A stretch of DNA of 25,400 nt from Dehalococcoidia bacterium (GTDB lineage: Bacteria > Chloroflexota > Dehalococcoidia > JACQUA01). This document shows, in pieces, positions 1-8,167 of the stretch (position 1 is its first letter; each line of letters begins with the position of its first letter). The position numbers and the translations under genes are program-made. The notes under the pieces are model-generated. The model saw only the letters and a program-made list of their open reading frames with translations, was not told where the DNA came from and did not search any database. The stretch lies in NCBI GenBank assembly GCA_030689845.1, contig JAUYHV010000231.1:1-25400 (forward strand), read 5' to 3'.

Positions 1-1911
1 CGGGTTATCCCTATAATTGCGGATGAAGCTGTGGACAGGGGGTTCGGGACCGGAGCTGTCAAAATAACGCCGTCCCATGACCCGGTGGACTTCGAAGTCG
101 CCCGGAGGAATAACCTGCCCTTTATTAATATTTTAAATCCCGACGGGACCATGAATGAAAATGCCGGGCCTTATCAAGGCCTGGACCGGTTCGAATGCCG
201 CCGCGCTATCCTGGCCGACCTGGAGAGGGACGGACTGTACGTAAAAGAGGAGATCCACCCGCACGCCGTGGGCCACTGCAGCCGCTGCCAGACCGCTATT
301 GAACCGCTGGCCAGCAAGCAATGGTTCGTGAAAATCGCTCCCCTGGCTAAACCTGCCATCGAGGCGGTTGTTGACGGACGAATAACCATTATCCCCGAAA
401 GGTTTACCAGGGTTTATCTGAACTGGATGGAAAACCTCCGCGACTGGTGTATCAGCCGTCAGCTCTGGTGGGGGCACAGGATACCGGTCTGGTACTGCGG
501 TAAATGTAATGGGATTACTGTATCCGTGGAAGACCCGTCCGAGTGTTCTCACTGCCGAAATAGTGAGATTACCCAGGACCCCGACGTCCTGGATACCTGG
601 TTCAGTTCGGGCCTCTGGCCGCATTCAACCCTGGGCTGGCCCGGGGACACCGAGGACCTGGGCTATTTTTATCCCACCTCGGTCATGGAGACGGGGTATG
701 ACATCCTTTTCTTCTGGGTAGCCCGGATGATAATGATGGGCCTGGAGAATATGCGCGAAGTGCCTTTCAGTGTGGTGTACCTGCACGGTTTAATCAGGGA
801 TGAAAGCGGGGAGAAAATGAGTAAAATGAAGGGGAATGTCATCAACCCCATCGAAGCCATAGACAAATACGGCACGGATGCTCTGCGTTTTTCCTGTACC
901 ACCGGGAGTTCGCCGGGGAACGACATACGTTTAAGCTGGCAGAAACTGGAGGCGGGCCGCAATTTTTGCAACAAGATATGGAACTCCGCCCGGTACGTGG
1001 AAAGCTGCCTGGGGGAAGGACCGGGGGAGATTGCCCGGGTTACCAAAGGCGGGAACGTGGAAGAGCGGTGGATTTTAAGCCGTCTTAATCGGCTTTTGAT
1101 GAATGTAAATAACCTTTTAAAAGACTACCAGTTCGGCGAGGCGGAACGGCAGATACACGATTTCATGTGGGGGGAATTCTGCGACTGGTTTATAGAGCTT
1201 TCAAAGATAAGGCTGCGCTCCGGCGGGGAAGTGGGGGGCACGAAGCAGGTATTATTTCACGTCCTGGAGACTTCCTTGCGGCTGATGCATCCTTTCATGC
1301 CCTTTATTACCGAGGAAATCTGGCAGAGGTTCCACCTTTACCTGCCCGTGGAATTAAAACAATACGAATCCATAATGATTGCCCCTTACCCCACGGCCGA
1401 TGAATCGGCTTTCGACGAAGAGGCGGAAAAAGAGATGGAGTCTATAATAGAAATCATCCGGTCTGTCCGGAATGCCAGGTCAGAATTCAGTGTGGAACCC
1501 GCCCGCTTGATAGAGGCCAGGATATATGCCGGAGAAGCAAAGGATAAAGTAAGTGGCCATGCCGGAGCAATCGAGTCCCTGGCGCGGGTTCAGCCGCTCT
1601 TTGTGCTGGGGCAGGCCGACGAGAGACCTGCTAAGAACAAAGCCTTGACGATGGTGTTGAAGGACTGCGAGGTGGCGCTGCCCATGGAGGGGATGATAGA
1701 TATTGCCAGGGAGAAGAATCGTTTACAGCAGGAACTGTCAGTCTGCGAAGCGGAATACGCCAGGTACAGAGCAAAGCTGGAAGACGTTTCTTTCGTTACC
1801 CGGGCGCCGTCTCACGTGGTGGAAAGGGACAGGGGAAGGCTTGGGGAGTGTGAAAGCAAGGTGACCAGGCTGCGGGCGCAACTGAACCAGCTGATGTCTT
1901 TTTCTTCCTAA
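1..1911 (+). CDS. valS: Valine-tRNA ligase, 3' part (5' end outside window)
   Basis: Class I aminoacyl-tRNA synthetase that charges tRNA-Val with valine in the cytoplasm. The frame is open from base 1, so only the last 636 residues are visible and the HIGH motif is off the left edge. The visible part starts inside the CP1 editing domain (GFGTGAVKITPSHD, the mischarged-product hydrolysis region). It continues through the CxxC pair around GHCSRC and the catalytic-core segment WWGHRIPVWYC, to the KMSKS-type loop, here KMSKM, at bases 814-828. The anticodon-binding domain follows, then a charged helical C-terminal arm (EKNRLQQELSVCEAEYARY...) typical of the ValRS coiled-coil tail. The stop TAA lies at 1909-1911. 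It converges with a minus-strand gene only 12 bases away, with no room for a separate terminator. The ValRS assignment over IleRS rests on the editing-domain wording and the C-terminal coiled-coil. Confidence 0.97.
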   Translation, partial: RVIPIIADEAVDRGFGTGAVKITPSHDPVDFEVARRNNLPFINILNPDGTMNENAGPYQGLDRFECRRAILADLERDGLYVKEEIHPHAVGHCSRCQTAIEPLASKQWFVKIAPLAKPAIEAVVDGRITIIPERFTRVYLNWMENLRDWCISRQLWWGHRIPVWYCGKCNGITVSVEDPSECSHCRNSEITQDPDVLDTWFSSGLWPHSTLGWPGDTEDLGYFYPTSVMETGYDILFFWVARMIMMGLENMREVPFSVVYLHGLIRDESGEKMSKMKGNVINPIEAIDKYGTDALRFSCTTGSSPGNDIRLSWQKLEAGRNFCNKIWNSARYVESCLGEGPGEIARVTKGGNVEERWILSRLNRLLMNVNNLLKDYQFGEAERQIHDFMWGEFCDWFIELSKIRLRSGGEVGGTKQVLFHVLETSLRLMHPFMPFITEEIWQRFHLYLPVELKQYESIMIAPYPTADESAFDEEAEKEMESIIEIIRSVRNARSEFSVEPARLIEARIYAGEAKDKVSGHAGAIESLARVQPLFVLGQADERPAKNKALTMVLKDCEVALPMEGMIDIAREKNRLQQELSVCEAEYARYRAKLEDVSFVTRAPSHVVERDRGRLGECESKVTRLRAQLNQLMSFSS

Positions 1912-1923
1912 GATAATTAAGGG

Positions 1924-2613
1924 TTATATTCTTACAGTTTCGGGGAACTGACGGCGCAGTTCCAGTAGTCCTTTCCTGGTATCGCTGGCTATCCGGTCTT
2001 TTTCGCAATTGGCCAGGCGGTACTGGAAAAGCCTGTAGGTGAATACGTTTTGAACATGAAAATTGTTCCGCACGGCGTTATTTCCGGGCATAAGTATTTT
2101 CCAGAGGGTGGCCTTGTCAGCTCCGTAAAGCCTGCGGTAAGCCTCGTTTTCAACTATGAGAAGTCCTTTTCGCCCAGACGCCCCCAGTTCTTTTTCCACT
2201 TCGGCAGTCACGGCGCGGACAAGGGCTTTTTCCACGGTTATGCCGTAGAAATAGTTTAAATATGCCCGGTATTTTTTACCGCCGATAAGGCGGCGGAAAT
2301 CCGTTTTGTTCAATTTTATCGGAGGCATCCCGTTGACCAGGAAAGCCGTAACCTCAACCTCGGGTATGAGCCCGGCAACGGTATCCAGAAGCCTCTGGGC
2401 CAGTAGCAACCAGTCAAAAGCTTCTCCGAGGATAAGATAGTGGTATTTCTTGCCTTTGTATGTTTCCTCCGCGCTTTCCCATAAGTTGATTGCCTCGAGC
2501 AGGGATATATACCAGTTTTTCCCGTTGATTATGGAATCTTTAAGAAGAGCCCGGGACTCCAGGTCGCCGCCGGATTTGGCCAGGTCCTTCCTGGCATACA
2601 TGCCTTCTACCAT
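1924..2613 (-). CDS. Unrecognised 229-residue cytoplasmic protein
   Basis: I do not recognise this family. The predicted 229-residue product has no signal peptide and no transmembrane segment. It is rich in charged and aromatic residues, with likely helices throughout (LLEAINLWESAEETYKGKKY, ALVRAVTAEVEKELGASG). There is no obvious nucleotide, metal or DNA-binding motif and only one Cys. The start ATG at 2613 is 12 bases after the stop of the flavoprotein gene 2626-3732, so the two are probably co-transcribed and may act together. A GGGGAAAA stretch precedes the first ATG. A second in-frame ATG four codons later (MYARKD) is possible. Coding potential is supported by the long uninterrupted frame, tight spacing to the upstream gene and a stop just short of the convergent valS end. 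Function is unknown. Confidence 0.8.
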   Translation of the reverse strand: MVEGMYARKDLAKSGGDLESRALLKDSIINGKNWYISLLEAINLWESAEETYKGKKYHYLILGEAFDWLLLAQRLLDTVAGLIPEVEVTAFLVNGMPPIKLNKTDFRRLIGGKKYRAYLNYFYGITVEKALVRAVTAEVEKELGASGRKGLLIVENEAYRRLYGADKATLWKILMPGNNAVRNNFHVQNVFTYRLFQYRLANCEKDRIASDTRKGLLELRRQFPETVRI

Positions 2614-2625
2614 TTTTCCCCGGGA

Positions 2626-3732
2626 TTAAGCTACCTTCAGGGTATTTTCCCATGCAGAGGCTACATCAGAAAGGTATGGTTCTCCCTGCCTGGCGCTGTC
2701 ACGTATTTTCAAGGCTGTCCCGTAAAATTCCTTCATGATACCTATTATAGCTGAAATCCCTTCGGCGTAAAAAGTCGAGGCTGCTTTTCCTGTCTTGCCT
2801 GATTTTATCACGGCTTCCGCCGCAAGTAACCCGCTTTTCAAAGCCAGGCCGATACCCTCCCCGCTCACGGGGACCAGGAATCCAGCGGCATCACCGGCGA
2901 GAAGGACGTTGTTTTGGGCGGGTATAAATATTCCCGCTACCAGTTCCCTGAACAGGGCCGGCTCAAGACAAGCGTCGATTCGTTCAGGCGCTCCCTGGGG
3001 CTTAAATCCGTGGTTGCGGGAAATATCCTCTTTTGTTTTTCGCAGGAACTCTTTCATCTGGTCGCTTCGCGCTCCTCCCTCAACAACAACATAATCTTCT
3101 TTATAGTAAGCACCGGAATAAAAGGGGGTATATTCCTGCGGGAAAAAAACGTGCATTTCTCCCTTTTTAAAATCCAGGCTGCCGCGGTAGTATTCCTGGA
3201 TTGCCTGGCCGTAATGGACTTCGAGGGAAGGAAAGATATTTTTCCTGGTGGTTGAAACGGCTCCGTCCGCCCCGATGACCCAGCGGGCATGCAAAGTCTG
3301 CGGCTCTTTCTGCTGCTTGATCCTGATCTCGTAACCCTCTTTTACCACGGTGAGAGACTCTAAAGGCGATTCTTCCAGGACCTCACCGCCGGCTCTTCTG
3401 ACACTGGTGTTCATCCAGGAGTCCAGTTGTTCTCTCCAGGTAAACGGCGCCTTACAGGGAATGAATTTCTCTCCTTCCCCGGGAACGTGGATAACATAAC
3501 CGTCAAGAAATGCTGGTCCGGCTATTGCCTCGGCTGGGATTTTCCCGAATTCTTCTTCCAGGGTTTTTTGAGCCAGACGGCTCATGATCATCCCGGTACA
3601 ACTTTTCACCCTGGGCAGCTTGGCTTTTTCCAGGAGAAGGGTTTTCAATCCGGAGGCAGCGCAGCGTCTGGCTGCGGCGGACCCGGCCGGTCCGCCTCCC
3701 GCTATAACTACATCCCATGTTTTACTATTCAT
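2626..3732 (-). CDS. Geranylgeranyl-reductase-family FAD-dependent oxidoreductase
   Basis: Flavoprotein of the geranylgeranyl reductase family, whose members saturate isoprenoid double bonds of lipids, quinone side chains or chlorophyll precursors. The N-terminal Rossmann FAD motif GGGPAGSAAA lies at residues 12-21 and is followed by an acidic beta-strand end (LLLEK). The family Cys is near residue 45 (PRVKSCTG). The second FAD-binding signature LLAGDAAGFLVPVSGEGIG is near residue 280. The length of 368 residues is normal for the family. The ATG at 3732 follows AAAGGGAGG with good spacing. It appears to form a two-gene unit with 1924-2613. In an anaerobe without chlorophyll, archaeal-type lipids or menaquinone (as with MenJ) are candidate substrates, and a quinone-reactive NrfD module lies next door. 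The substrate is inference. A generic halogenase/monooxygenase-like flavoprotein is the alternative. Confidence 0.85.
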   Translation of the reverse strand: MNSKTWDVVIAGGGPAGSAAARRCAASGLKTLLLEKAKLPRVKSCTGMIMSRLAQKTLEEEFGKIPAEAIAGPAFLDGYVIHVPGEGEKFIPCKAPFTWREQLDSWMNTSVRRAGGEVLEESPLESLTVVKEGYEIRIKQQKEPQTLHARWVIGADGAVSTTRKNIFPSLEVHYGQAIQEYYRGSLDFKKGEMHVFFPQEYTPFYSGAYYKEDYVVVEGGARSDQMKEFLRKTKEDISRNHGFKPQGAPERIDACLEPALFRELVAGIFIPAQNNVLLAGDAAGFLVPVSGEGIGLALKSGLLAAEAVIKSGKTGKAASTFYAEGISAIIGIMKEFYGTALKIRDSARQGEPYLSDVASAWENTLKVA

Positions 3733-3809
3733 TGCAGTGACCTCCCTTTAACAGCTTTTTTTACATTTCACAGTAATAGTTTAATACAAAATCGTCCCGT
3801 GGAAAATAA

Positions 3810-3842
3810 AAAGCGGCGCAGGCATTGTGCCTGCGCCGCTTT
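3810..3842 (-). terminator. Rho-independent terminator of the cytochrome/NrfD operon
   Basis: A perfect 15-base-pair GC-rich stem (AAAGCGGCGCAGGCA paired with its complement) closes on a three-base loop. On the minus strand it is followed by TTTATTTTCC. It lies about 100 bases past the cytochrome stop at 3940 and just before the flavoprotein gene, so it separates the two minus-strand units. A second small palindrome (TTACCCC-TGA-GGGGTAA, 3850-3866) lies between the stop and this stem and lacks a T tract. Confidence 0.85.
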
Positions 3843-3939
3843 AGAGTTTTTACCCCTGAGGGGTAAGGGTTACCTCTCAGCCGGAACCCGTTCCCCTGTA
3901 ACGGATACGACAAGTGTATTCACATGGTGGACTGAGTTA

Positions 3940-5028
3940 TCAGTCTAAATGGAAATGGCTGTAGGGTCCGGTAAGGATAAGCAATACCAAAAGGAGGCCC
4001 ATGGCAGCTACTATAAGCATACCCAGGATAGGGACGACCCTGGTATTTGTTTCCCCACGTTTAACTGGTCCCGGGATGCGGAAAAGGGTCAAAACTACGC
4101 GGAAATAGGTAATCCATACTAAGGCTATAGCTCCTGCGAAGACCAGTAGTCCCGAAGTGATCCCCCCGGGGAGACGGAAAGCGGAATTCGGTGCCTGCCC
4201 CATTTCATCCAACCCGCGGGAGGAATCGGGGCCGATGAAGACCTCGGGCCCCGGAGAGGGAAGATGAATGCCTGCTTCCGTGTGGTAAAAAGCCTGAGAC
4301 GCTTCGGTTATATTAATCGGAGCCACGGATTCAAAGGAACCGGCACGGGCAATGATTTCCGTGTCTCCGGCCTTGCGGTGAGTATAATTCAGGGCAGCAA
4401 TACCGTTGGCGGTTTTTTCGCTGCCGATTTCTAACAGCCCGGAGCCGAAGAATTGTTCCCTGATAAAGAAATCGATGGAAATATCATTTAAGGGTTTATC
4501 CTGGTCGTCCCTGAATGTTGCCTGAATATCGATAGATTTTCCTGCTTCTACGGAAGCCGGCACGGACAGCTTCAGAATGCCCCTGGGAGGTTCTACCGGA
4601 GGCTGACCTGGAGATGGCGTGGCAGTGGCCGGAGGGGGAACCTCTTTTCCGAGGGACCATAAAAACGTAATAACCTGCCAGCGTTTTTCTTCGGAAAGGG
4701 ACCCTTTAAACGGCGGCATACCGTTGCTCATTTTTCCCTCACTGAATATCCAGAATGCATGGTCCGGGCTTTTTTCCAGGTTTTGCCGGTATTCCGGGGA
4801 ACCAAAGTTGGCGGAAGGAACATTTTTTCCGTCGATGCCGTGGCATCCCAGGCAGGACTGCTGGTAAATCTGCTTCCCGGCGTTCTGGGCGGAGGCATCA
4901 TCCCACTTAAAGGGGTTGGTGGCGCCGGCATAGGGTGGAGGGACCTCCTGGGCGATGACTGTTGTTGCCAGGAGGAACAGGACCAGGAGGGCGGGAAGTA
5001 AAGTGATTGTAAATTTTAATATCTTCAT
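3940..5028 (-). CDS. Membrane-anchored monohaem cytochrome c with Ig-like domain
   Basis: Extracytoplasmic electron carrier, likely the c-type cytochrome partner of the NrfD/FeS module upstream. The 362-residue product starts with a signal sequence (residues 4-26, ending TVIAQ). A single class I cytochrome c domain follows, with CLGCH at 59-63 as the covalent haem site and M104 (GMPPF) as the probable second axial ligand. A Pro-rich linker (about 130-148) leads to a beta-sandwich-like domain (about 150-242) resembling a bacterial Ig-like fold. Two C-terminal transmembrane helices lie at about 291-312 and 333-354. The ATG overlaps the stop of the NrfD gene by four bases (ATGA), indicating translational coupling. 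The terminator at 3810-3842 follows. The combination of cytochrome, Ig-like domain and two-helix anchor is unusual. The electron acceptor is unknown. Confidence 0.88.
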   Translation of the reverse strand: MKILKFTITLLPALLVLFLLATTVIAQEVPPPYAGATNPFKWDDASAQNAGKQIYQQSCLGCHGIDGKNVPSANFGSPEYRQNLEKSPDHAFWIFSEGKMSNGMPPFKGSLSEEKRWQVITFLWSLGKEVPPPATATPSPGQPPVEPPRGILKLSVPASVEAGKSIDIQATFRDDQDKPLNDISIDFFIREQFFGSGLLEIGSEKTANGIAALNYTHRKAGDTEIIARAGSFESVAPINITEASQAFYHTEAGIHLPSPGPEVFIGPDSSRGLDEMGQAPNSAFRLPGGITSGLLVFAGAIALVWITYFRVVLTLFRIPGPVKRGETNTRVVPILGMLIVAAMGLLLVLLILTGPYSHFHLD

Positions 5029-6353
5029 TTTCCTTTTCCCTCCGTGGCATGTTCACGTTGTTCGTTTTCTTCGGCTACTTCCCATATTGAGATCAGGGGC
5101 ATGATTTTTGCAAAAACGGCGAAGATAAGTACAAAGGCTGCGAACGCCGCTGCCGTAATGGACCACTCTACCCATGTTGGTGTGTAAGTGCCGAACTCGA
5201 AAGGCATCAAAGGTACTTTCAAGCTGGGTACGACGATAATGAACCTCTTGATCCACATGGCTATGTTAACGAGTACGGCAGCAACGAGGATCCGGGGTAT
5301 GGTACGGCCGATGCGGAATATGAGGAGAATCGCTGGTACTACCATGCCGCCAACAACGAAGAACCAGAACCAGCCAGCGTCTTGTCCCAGCATGATAAGC
5401 TCCAAAAGGTGTTTTTCCTCTATTGCCATCTTGTATCCCGGGACCAGGAACTCACCGATAGTCAGGTAGGCGTAGAACAGGAGAGCAACCAAAAAGAGGT
5501 GGCTCAGGTTTTTAAAATGCCTCTCAGTCAGGTACTCTTCCAGGTGATAAATCTTTCGGAAAATAGCCATGACTATCAGGATTGAGGCAAGGCCTGAGAA
5601 AATAGCGCCGATGACGAAATATATACCGAAAGCGGTACTGTCCCAGCCCGGCCGCAGGGTCATGGCGAAAACGTAGGAGACAACTGTGTGGACCGAGACG
5701 GCGATAGGGATTATGGTGAGGGCCATGATACCAATCGCCTTTTCCAGCCTGTGGTGCTGCTCCGGCGTGCCTTTCCAGCCCACAGCCAGCCACGTGTAAA
5801 TTTTTCGTTTGACGTTAGAAGTCCCCCGGCCGAAACGGTCCCGCATCAGGGCGAAATCCGGAATCAGGGGAAGGTAAAGGTAAAGGATACTCCCAGACAG
5901 GTAACTGGCAATCGAAACGATGTCCCACAAAAGGGGCGACTGGAACCGGCCCCAGACGATTATGTGCCAGACGCGTTCAGGGCGGCCAAGGTCGATAATG
6001 GGCATCAAGGCACCGATGGAGATAGCCACAACAGTTATCAGTTCAGCCATTCGGGTGACGGGTGTTCTCCAGGTGGCATTGCTGACCCGCAATATGGCTG
6101 AAATGAGGGTTCCTGCATGGCTGATACCTATGAAGAAAACGAAGTTGACGAGGTACAGTCCCCACATAACCGTGTCCCGCATGCCGGTGGCCATGAGTCC
6201 ATAATTGAGCTGTACGATAAAGGCATACAGCCCCCAGAACATCACCGCCAGGAGGAAAAGGACCAGGGCCTTATAGGAATTGCTGGATTTTGCCATGGGG
6301 GAAAGGACTGTCCTTTCCAGGCGCTCGGTGAAGGTTTCAACTCTCGCTCTCAT
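5025..6353 (-). CDS. nrfD: NrfD/PsrC-family quinol-interacting integral membrane subunit
   Basis: Polytopic membrane protein of the NrfD/PsrC/ActC/QrcD family, which exchanges electrons (and in some complexes protons) with the menaquinone pool. The 442-residue product has about ten hydrophobic segments. The family-typical stretch PIIDLGRPERVWH lies at 118-130, with D121, R124 and H130 near the expected quinol site. This length resembles ActC/HmeB/QrcD-type members more than the shorter PsrC. The gene overlaps the ferredoxin gene upstream and the cytochrome gene downstream by four bases each (both ATGA), so the three subunits are translationally coupled and probably form one complex in fixed stoichiometry. 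The usual molybdopterin catalytic subunit is absent nearby. The direction of electron flow (menaquinol oxidation to cytochrome, or the reverse) cannot be read from sequence. The gene symbol is a family name only. Confidence 0.92.
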   Translation of the reverse strand: MRARVETFTERLERTVLSPMAKSSNSYKALVLFLLAVMFWGLYAFIVQLNYGLMATGMRDTVMWGLYLVNFVFFIGISHAGTLISAILRVSNATWRTPVTRMAELITVVAISIGALMPIIDLGRPERVWHIIVWGRFQSPLLWDIVSIASYLSGSILYLYLPLIPDFALMRDRFGRGTSNVKRKIYTWLAVGWKGTPEQHHRLEKAIGIMALTIIPIAVSVHTVVSYVFAMTLRPGWDSTAFGIYFVIGAIFSGLASILIVMAIFRKIYHLEEYLTERHFKNLSHLFLVALLFYAYLTIGEFLVPGYKMAIEEKHLLELIMLGQDAGWFWFFVVGGMVVPAILLIFRIGRTIPRILVAAVLVNIAMWIKRFIIVVPSLKVPLMPFEFGTYTPTWVEWSITAAAFAAFVLIFAVFAKIMPLISIWEVAEENEQREHATEGKGK

Positions 6354-7270
6354 TTAACCTCCTTTTCCCACGGCCAGACACCGACTTTCTTGTTATATCC
6401 CTCTCCACCCCATGCCCAGGTGTTGGGAAGGAGTGGACGGTCGTCATCGGCTTTCCTGCCAGCGTCCTGGCCGTGGCCGGGCAGGTAAAATACACGGGGT
6501 TGAGTGCCTAAATCCTCCTTGTTGCGGAAGGCATCGTTTTCACCGAGGAATTTTGACAGCTTAACTATCTCCGTTCCATTGCCGGCAATGTCCTGGTTCA
6601 AATCTCCTATGTACAGGGCTTTCCTGGGACAAGCGGTGACGCAGTAGGGCAGCCTTCCATCCTGTAAGTAGTGGGCACAGAACATGCACTTGATGACTGT
6701 TCCCCGAACAGCCGGAACGGGGTAAAGGGGTGAATACTCGGCCAAAGACGCCTCAGGGGGAACTTCGGGTTTACCCCAGTTAAAGAAGCGGCGTTGATAC
6801 GGGCAGGCTGCCATACACATGCGGCAGCCTATACAGCGATGGTGGTCGATCAGGACAACACCGTCTTTATCATGGTATGTTGCGCCTACCGGACAAACGT
6901 TGACGCAAGGAGCATTTTCACACTGGTAACACGGCATGGGAAGAAAATACTTTCCTCCTCCCGGTAGCTCAACGTCGTAAATTTCAATCCATTTATGGCC
7001 TTTTGGTGCAAAGTGACCGGATATGCATGCCTGGGTACACTGGGGCGGTATATCCAGCCCTGTGCAACCATCACACCTTTTCAGGTCGATCACCATGCTC
7101 CAGGCATGTTTCTTTTCCTGTTGATGGTCTTCACCGCTATCAGTCTCAGATGCTTTTGCTCTACCCAGTATGGGCAATAACGGGGAAGAAACTAAAGACA
7201 GCAATCCCATTGCTCCTGCTGACTTTTTAATAAACTGACGCCGGGTTAACCCTTTCTCTTTGAACTGCAA
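6350..7270 (-). CDS. Tat-exported four-cluster [4Fe-4S] ferredoxin subunit
   Basis: Iron-sulfur electron-transfer subunit of the DmsB/HybA/QrcC/NrfC type, predicted outside the cytoplasmic membrane. The 306-residue product has a twin-arginine signal (TRRQFIKK at 9-16, then a hydrophobic stretch ending near RAKA at 40). Sixteen Cys form four clusters: 66/69/78/82, 114/117/122/126, 146/149/152/156 and 195/198/210/214. The first cluster has an extended spacing with a GLDIPPQ insert. A C-terminal tail rich in Trp and Gly (about 280-306) follows. The start is TTG at 7270, supported by GAAGGGAG nine bases upstream, and no in-frame ATG lies close by. It overlaps the NrfD gene by four bases. Its likely job is to relay electrons between the NrfD quinol site and the cytochrome. 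Confidence 0.93.
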   Translation of the reverse strand: MQFKEKGLTRRQFIKKSAGAMGLLSLVSSPLLPILGRAKASETDSGEDHQQEKKHAWSMVIDLKRCDGCTGLDIPPQCTQACISGHFAPKGHKWIEIYDVELPGGGKYFLPMPCYQCENAPCVNVCPVGATYHDKDGVVLIDHHRCIGCRMCMAACPYQRRFFNWGKPEVPPEASLAEYSPLYPVPAVRGTVIKCMFCAHYLQDGRLPYCVTACPRKALYIGDLNQDIAGNGTEIVKLSKFLGENDAFRNKEDLGTQPRVFYLPGHGQDAGRKADDDRPLLPNTWAWGGEGYNKKVGVWPWEKEVK

Positions 7271-7298
7271 TACAGATTGCTCCCTTCAAGAATTATTT

Positions 7299-7324
7299 GA
7301 AAGAGGCTTTACAGGCTCTCTTTC
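7299..7324 (-). other. Short inverted repeat between slipin and ferredoxin genes
   Basis: GAAAGAG and CTCTTTC form a 7-bp inverted repeat separated by 12 bases, in the 54-base gap between the slipin stop and the ferredoxin TTG start. On the minus strand it lacks a U tract, so it is more likely an intra-operon mRNA stem or processing site than a full terminator. Confidence 0.35.
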
Positions 7325-8092
7325 TCAGTCATTGTTTGTACGGGTAGATGTCCTGGGAGACAGGGCGTTCATGATATCCAGGGTTACCGGAATAATTGTG
7401 CTGTTCTTCTCTCCGGCCATCTCGACGAGTGTCTGGAGATAACGCAACTGCAGAGCCTCTGGCTGGCTGTGGATTATTTTCGCTGCTTCTGCCAGGGTAG
7501 CTGCGGCTGCCTTTTCACCTTCGGCATGAATAATCTTACCCCGTTTTTCCCTTTCAGCTTCGGCCTGCTTTGCCATAGCACGCTGCATGGCCTCGGGGAG
7601 TAATACGTCTTTGATCTCTACCAGTGTCGCCCTGACGCCCCAGGGGTCTTCGCTTTGCTCGTCAATAATTTCCCGCAGTCTGAGATTGATCTGGTCGCGG
7701 TGGGCCAGGAGTTCGTCCATGTCTGACTGGCCGAGAACGCTCCGGAGAGTGGTCAATGCGAGTTGAATAATGGCATCTTTGTATTCTTCTACGTTAATGA
7801 TGGCCTTTACAGGGTCGATTACCATGAAATAAACTACGGCATCCACTTTTACAGTGACGTTATCCTTGGTAATGACTTCCTGGGGTTCCAGAACGAAAGT
7901 GACGATTCGCAGGCTGACTTTGGTCAGGCGGTCAATGAACGGAATAATCAAATTGAAGCCGGGATTCCTGACTGCCACGAGTTTTCCGAAACGCAGCACC
8001 ACACCACGTTCGTACTGTTTTACGATCTTGGTACCAACTGAAATCAGTATCAAGACAACAACCACAACAAGAGCGATAAGCCATGGGTTCAT
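7325..8092 (-). CDS. Slipin (SPFH/stomatin-family membrane scaffold protein)
   Basis: Member of the SPFH/Band 7 superfamily, which oligomerises on the cytoplasmic face of the membrane and organises membrane microdomains or regulates associated proteins. The 255-residue product has an N-terminal membrane segment (about 4-24), then the slipin-type SPFH domain (KQYERGVVLRFGKL, PGFNLIIPFIDRL, TKDNVTVKVDAVVYF). A conserved EIKDVLLPEAMQRAMAKQAE region leads into an Ala/Glu-rich coiled coil (about 170-215). The length is typical for bacterial slipins. The ATG at 8092 follows AAAGGAGG. Slipins are usually paired with an NfeD protease-like partner. None is present here, and the gene sits instead between a cyclic-nucleotide-binding-like protein and the ferredoxin/NrfD/cytochrome genes on the same strand. 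A role in organising that membrane complex is inference from position. Confidence 0.93.
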   Translation of the reverse strand: MNPWLIALVVVVVLILISVGTKIVKQYERGVVLRFGKLVAVRNPGFNLIIPFIDRLTKVSLRIVTFVLEPQEVITKDNVTVKVDAVVYFMVIDPVKAIINVEEYKDAIIQLALTTLRSVLGQSDMDELLAHRDQINLRLREIIDEQSEDPWGVRATLVEIKDVLLPEAMQRAMAKQAEAEREKRGKIIHAEGEKAAAATLAEAAKIIHSQPEALQLRYLQTLVEMAGEKNSTIIPVTLDIMNALSPRTSTRTNND

Positions 8093-8125
8093 TTTTTTGT
8101 CCTCCTTTATTTTGTTCTATTTCCG

Positions 8126-8147
8126 CCGGTTTAGTGATTTAAACCGG
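8126..8147. other. Perfect 8-bp stem-loop in operon gap
   Basis: CCGGTTTA and TAAACCGG flank a six-base loop in the 75-base gap between the cyclic-nucleotide-domain gene and the slipin gene. On the plus strand it is followed by TTTTATTTCC, but no plus-strand gene is seen to end there. On the minus strand, the direction of the operon, there is no U tract. It may be an mRNA processing or stabilising stem. Confidence 0.4.
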
Positions 8148-8167
8148 TTTTATTTCCTGAATCGACG

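Noticed and set aside
133..624. 163-codon minus-strand frame inside valS
   Set aside because: Lies wholly opposite conserved ValRS sequence; composition is typical of an antisense shadow.
8126..8150. Plus-strand terminator (stem followed by TTTTATTT)
   Set aside because: No plus-strand gene ends nearby, and all flanking genes are on the minus strand; kept only as an intra-operon stem.
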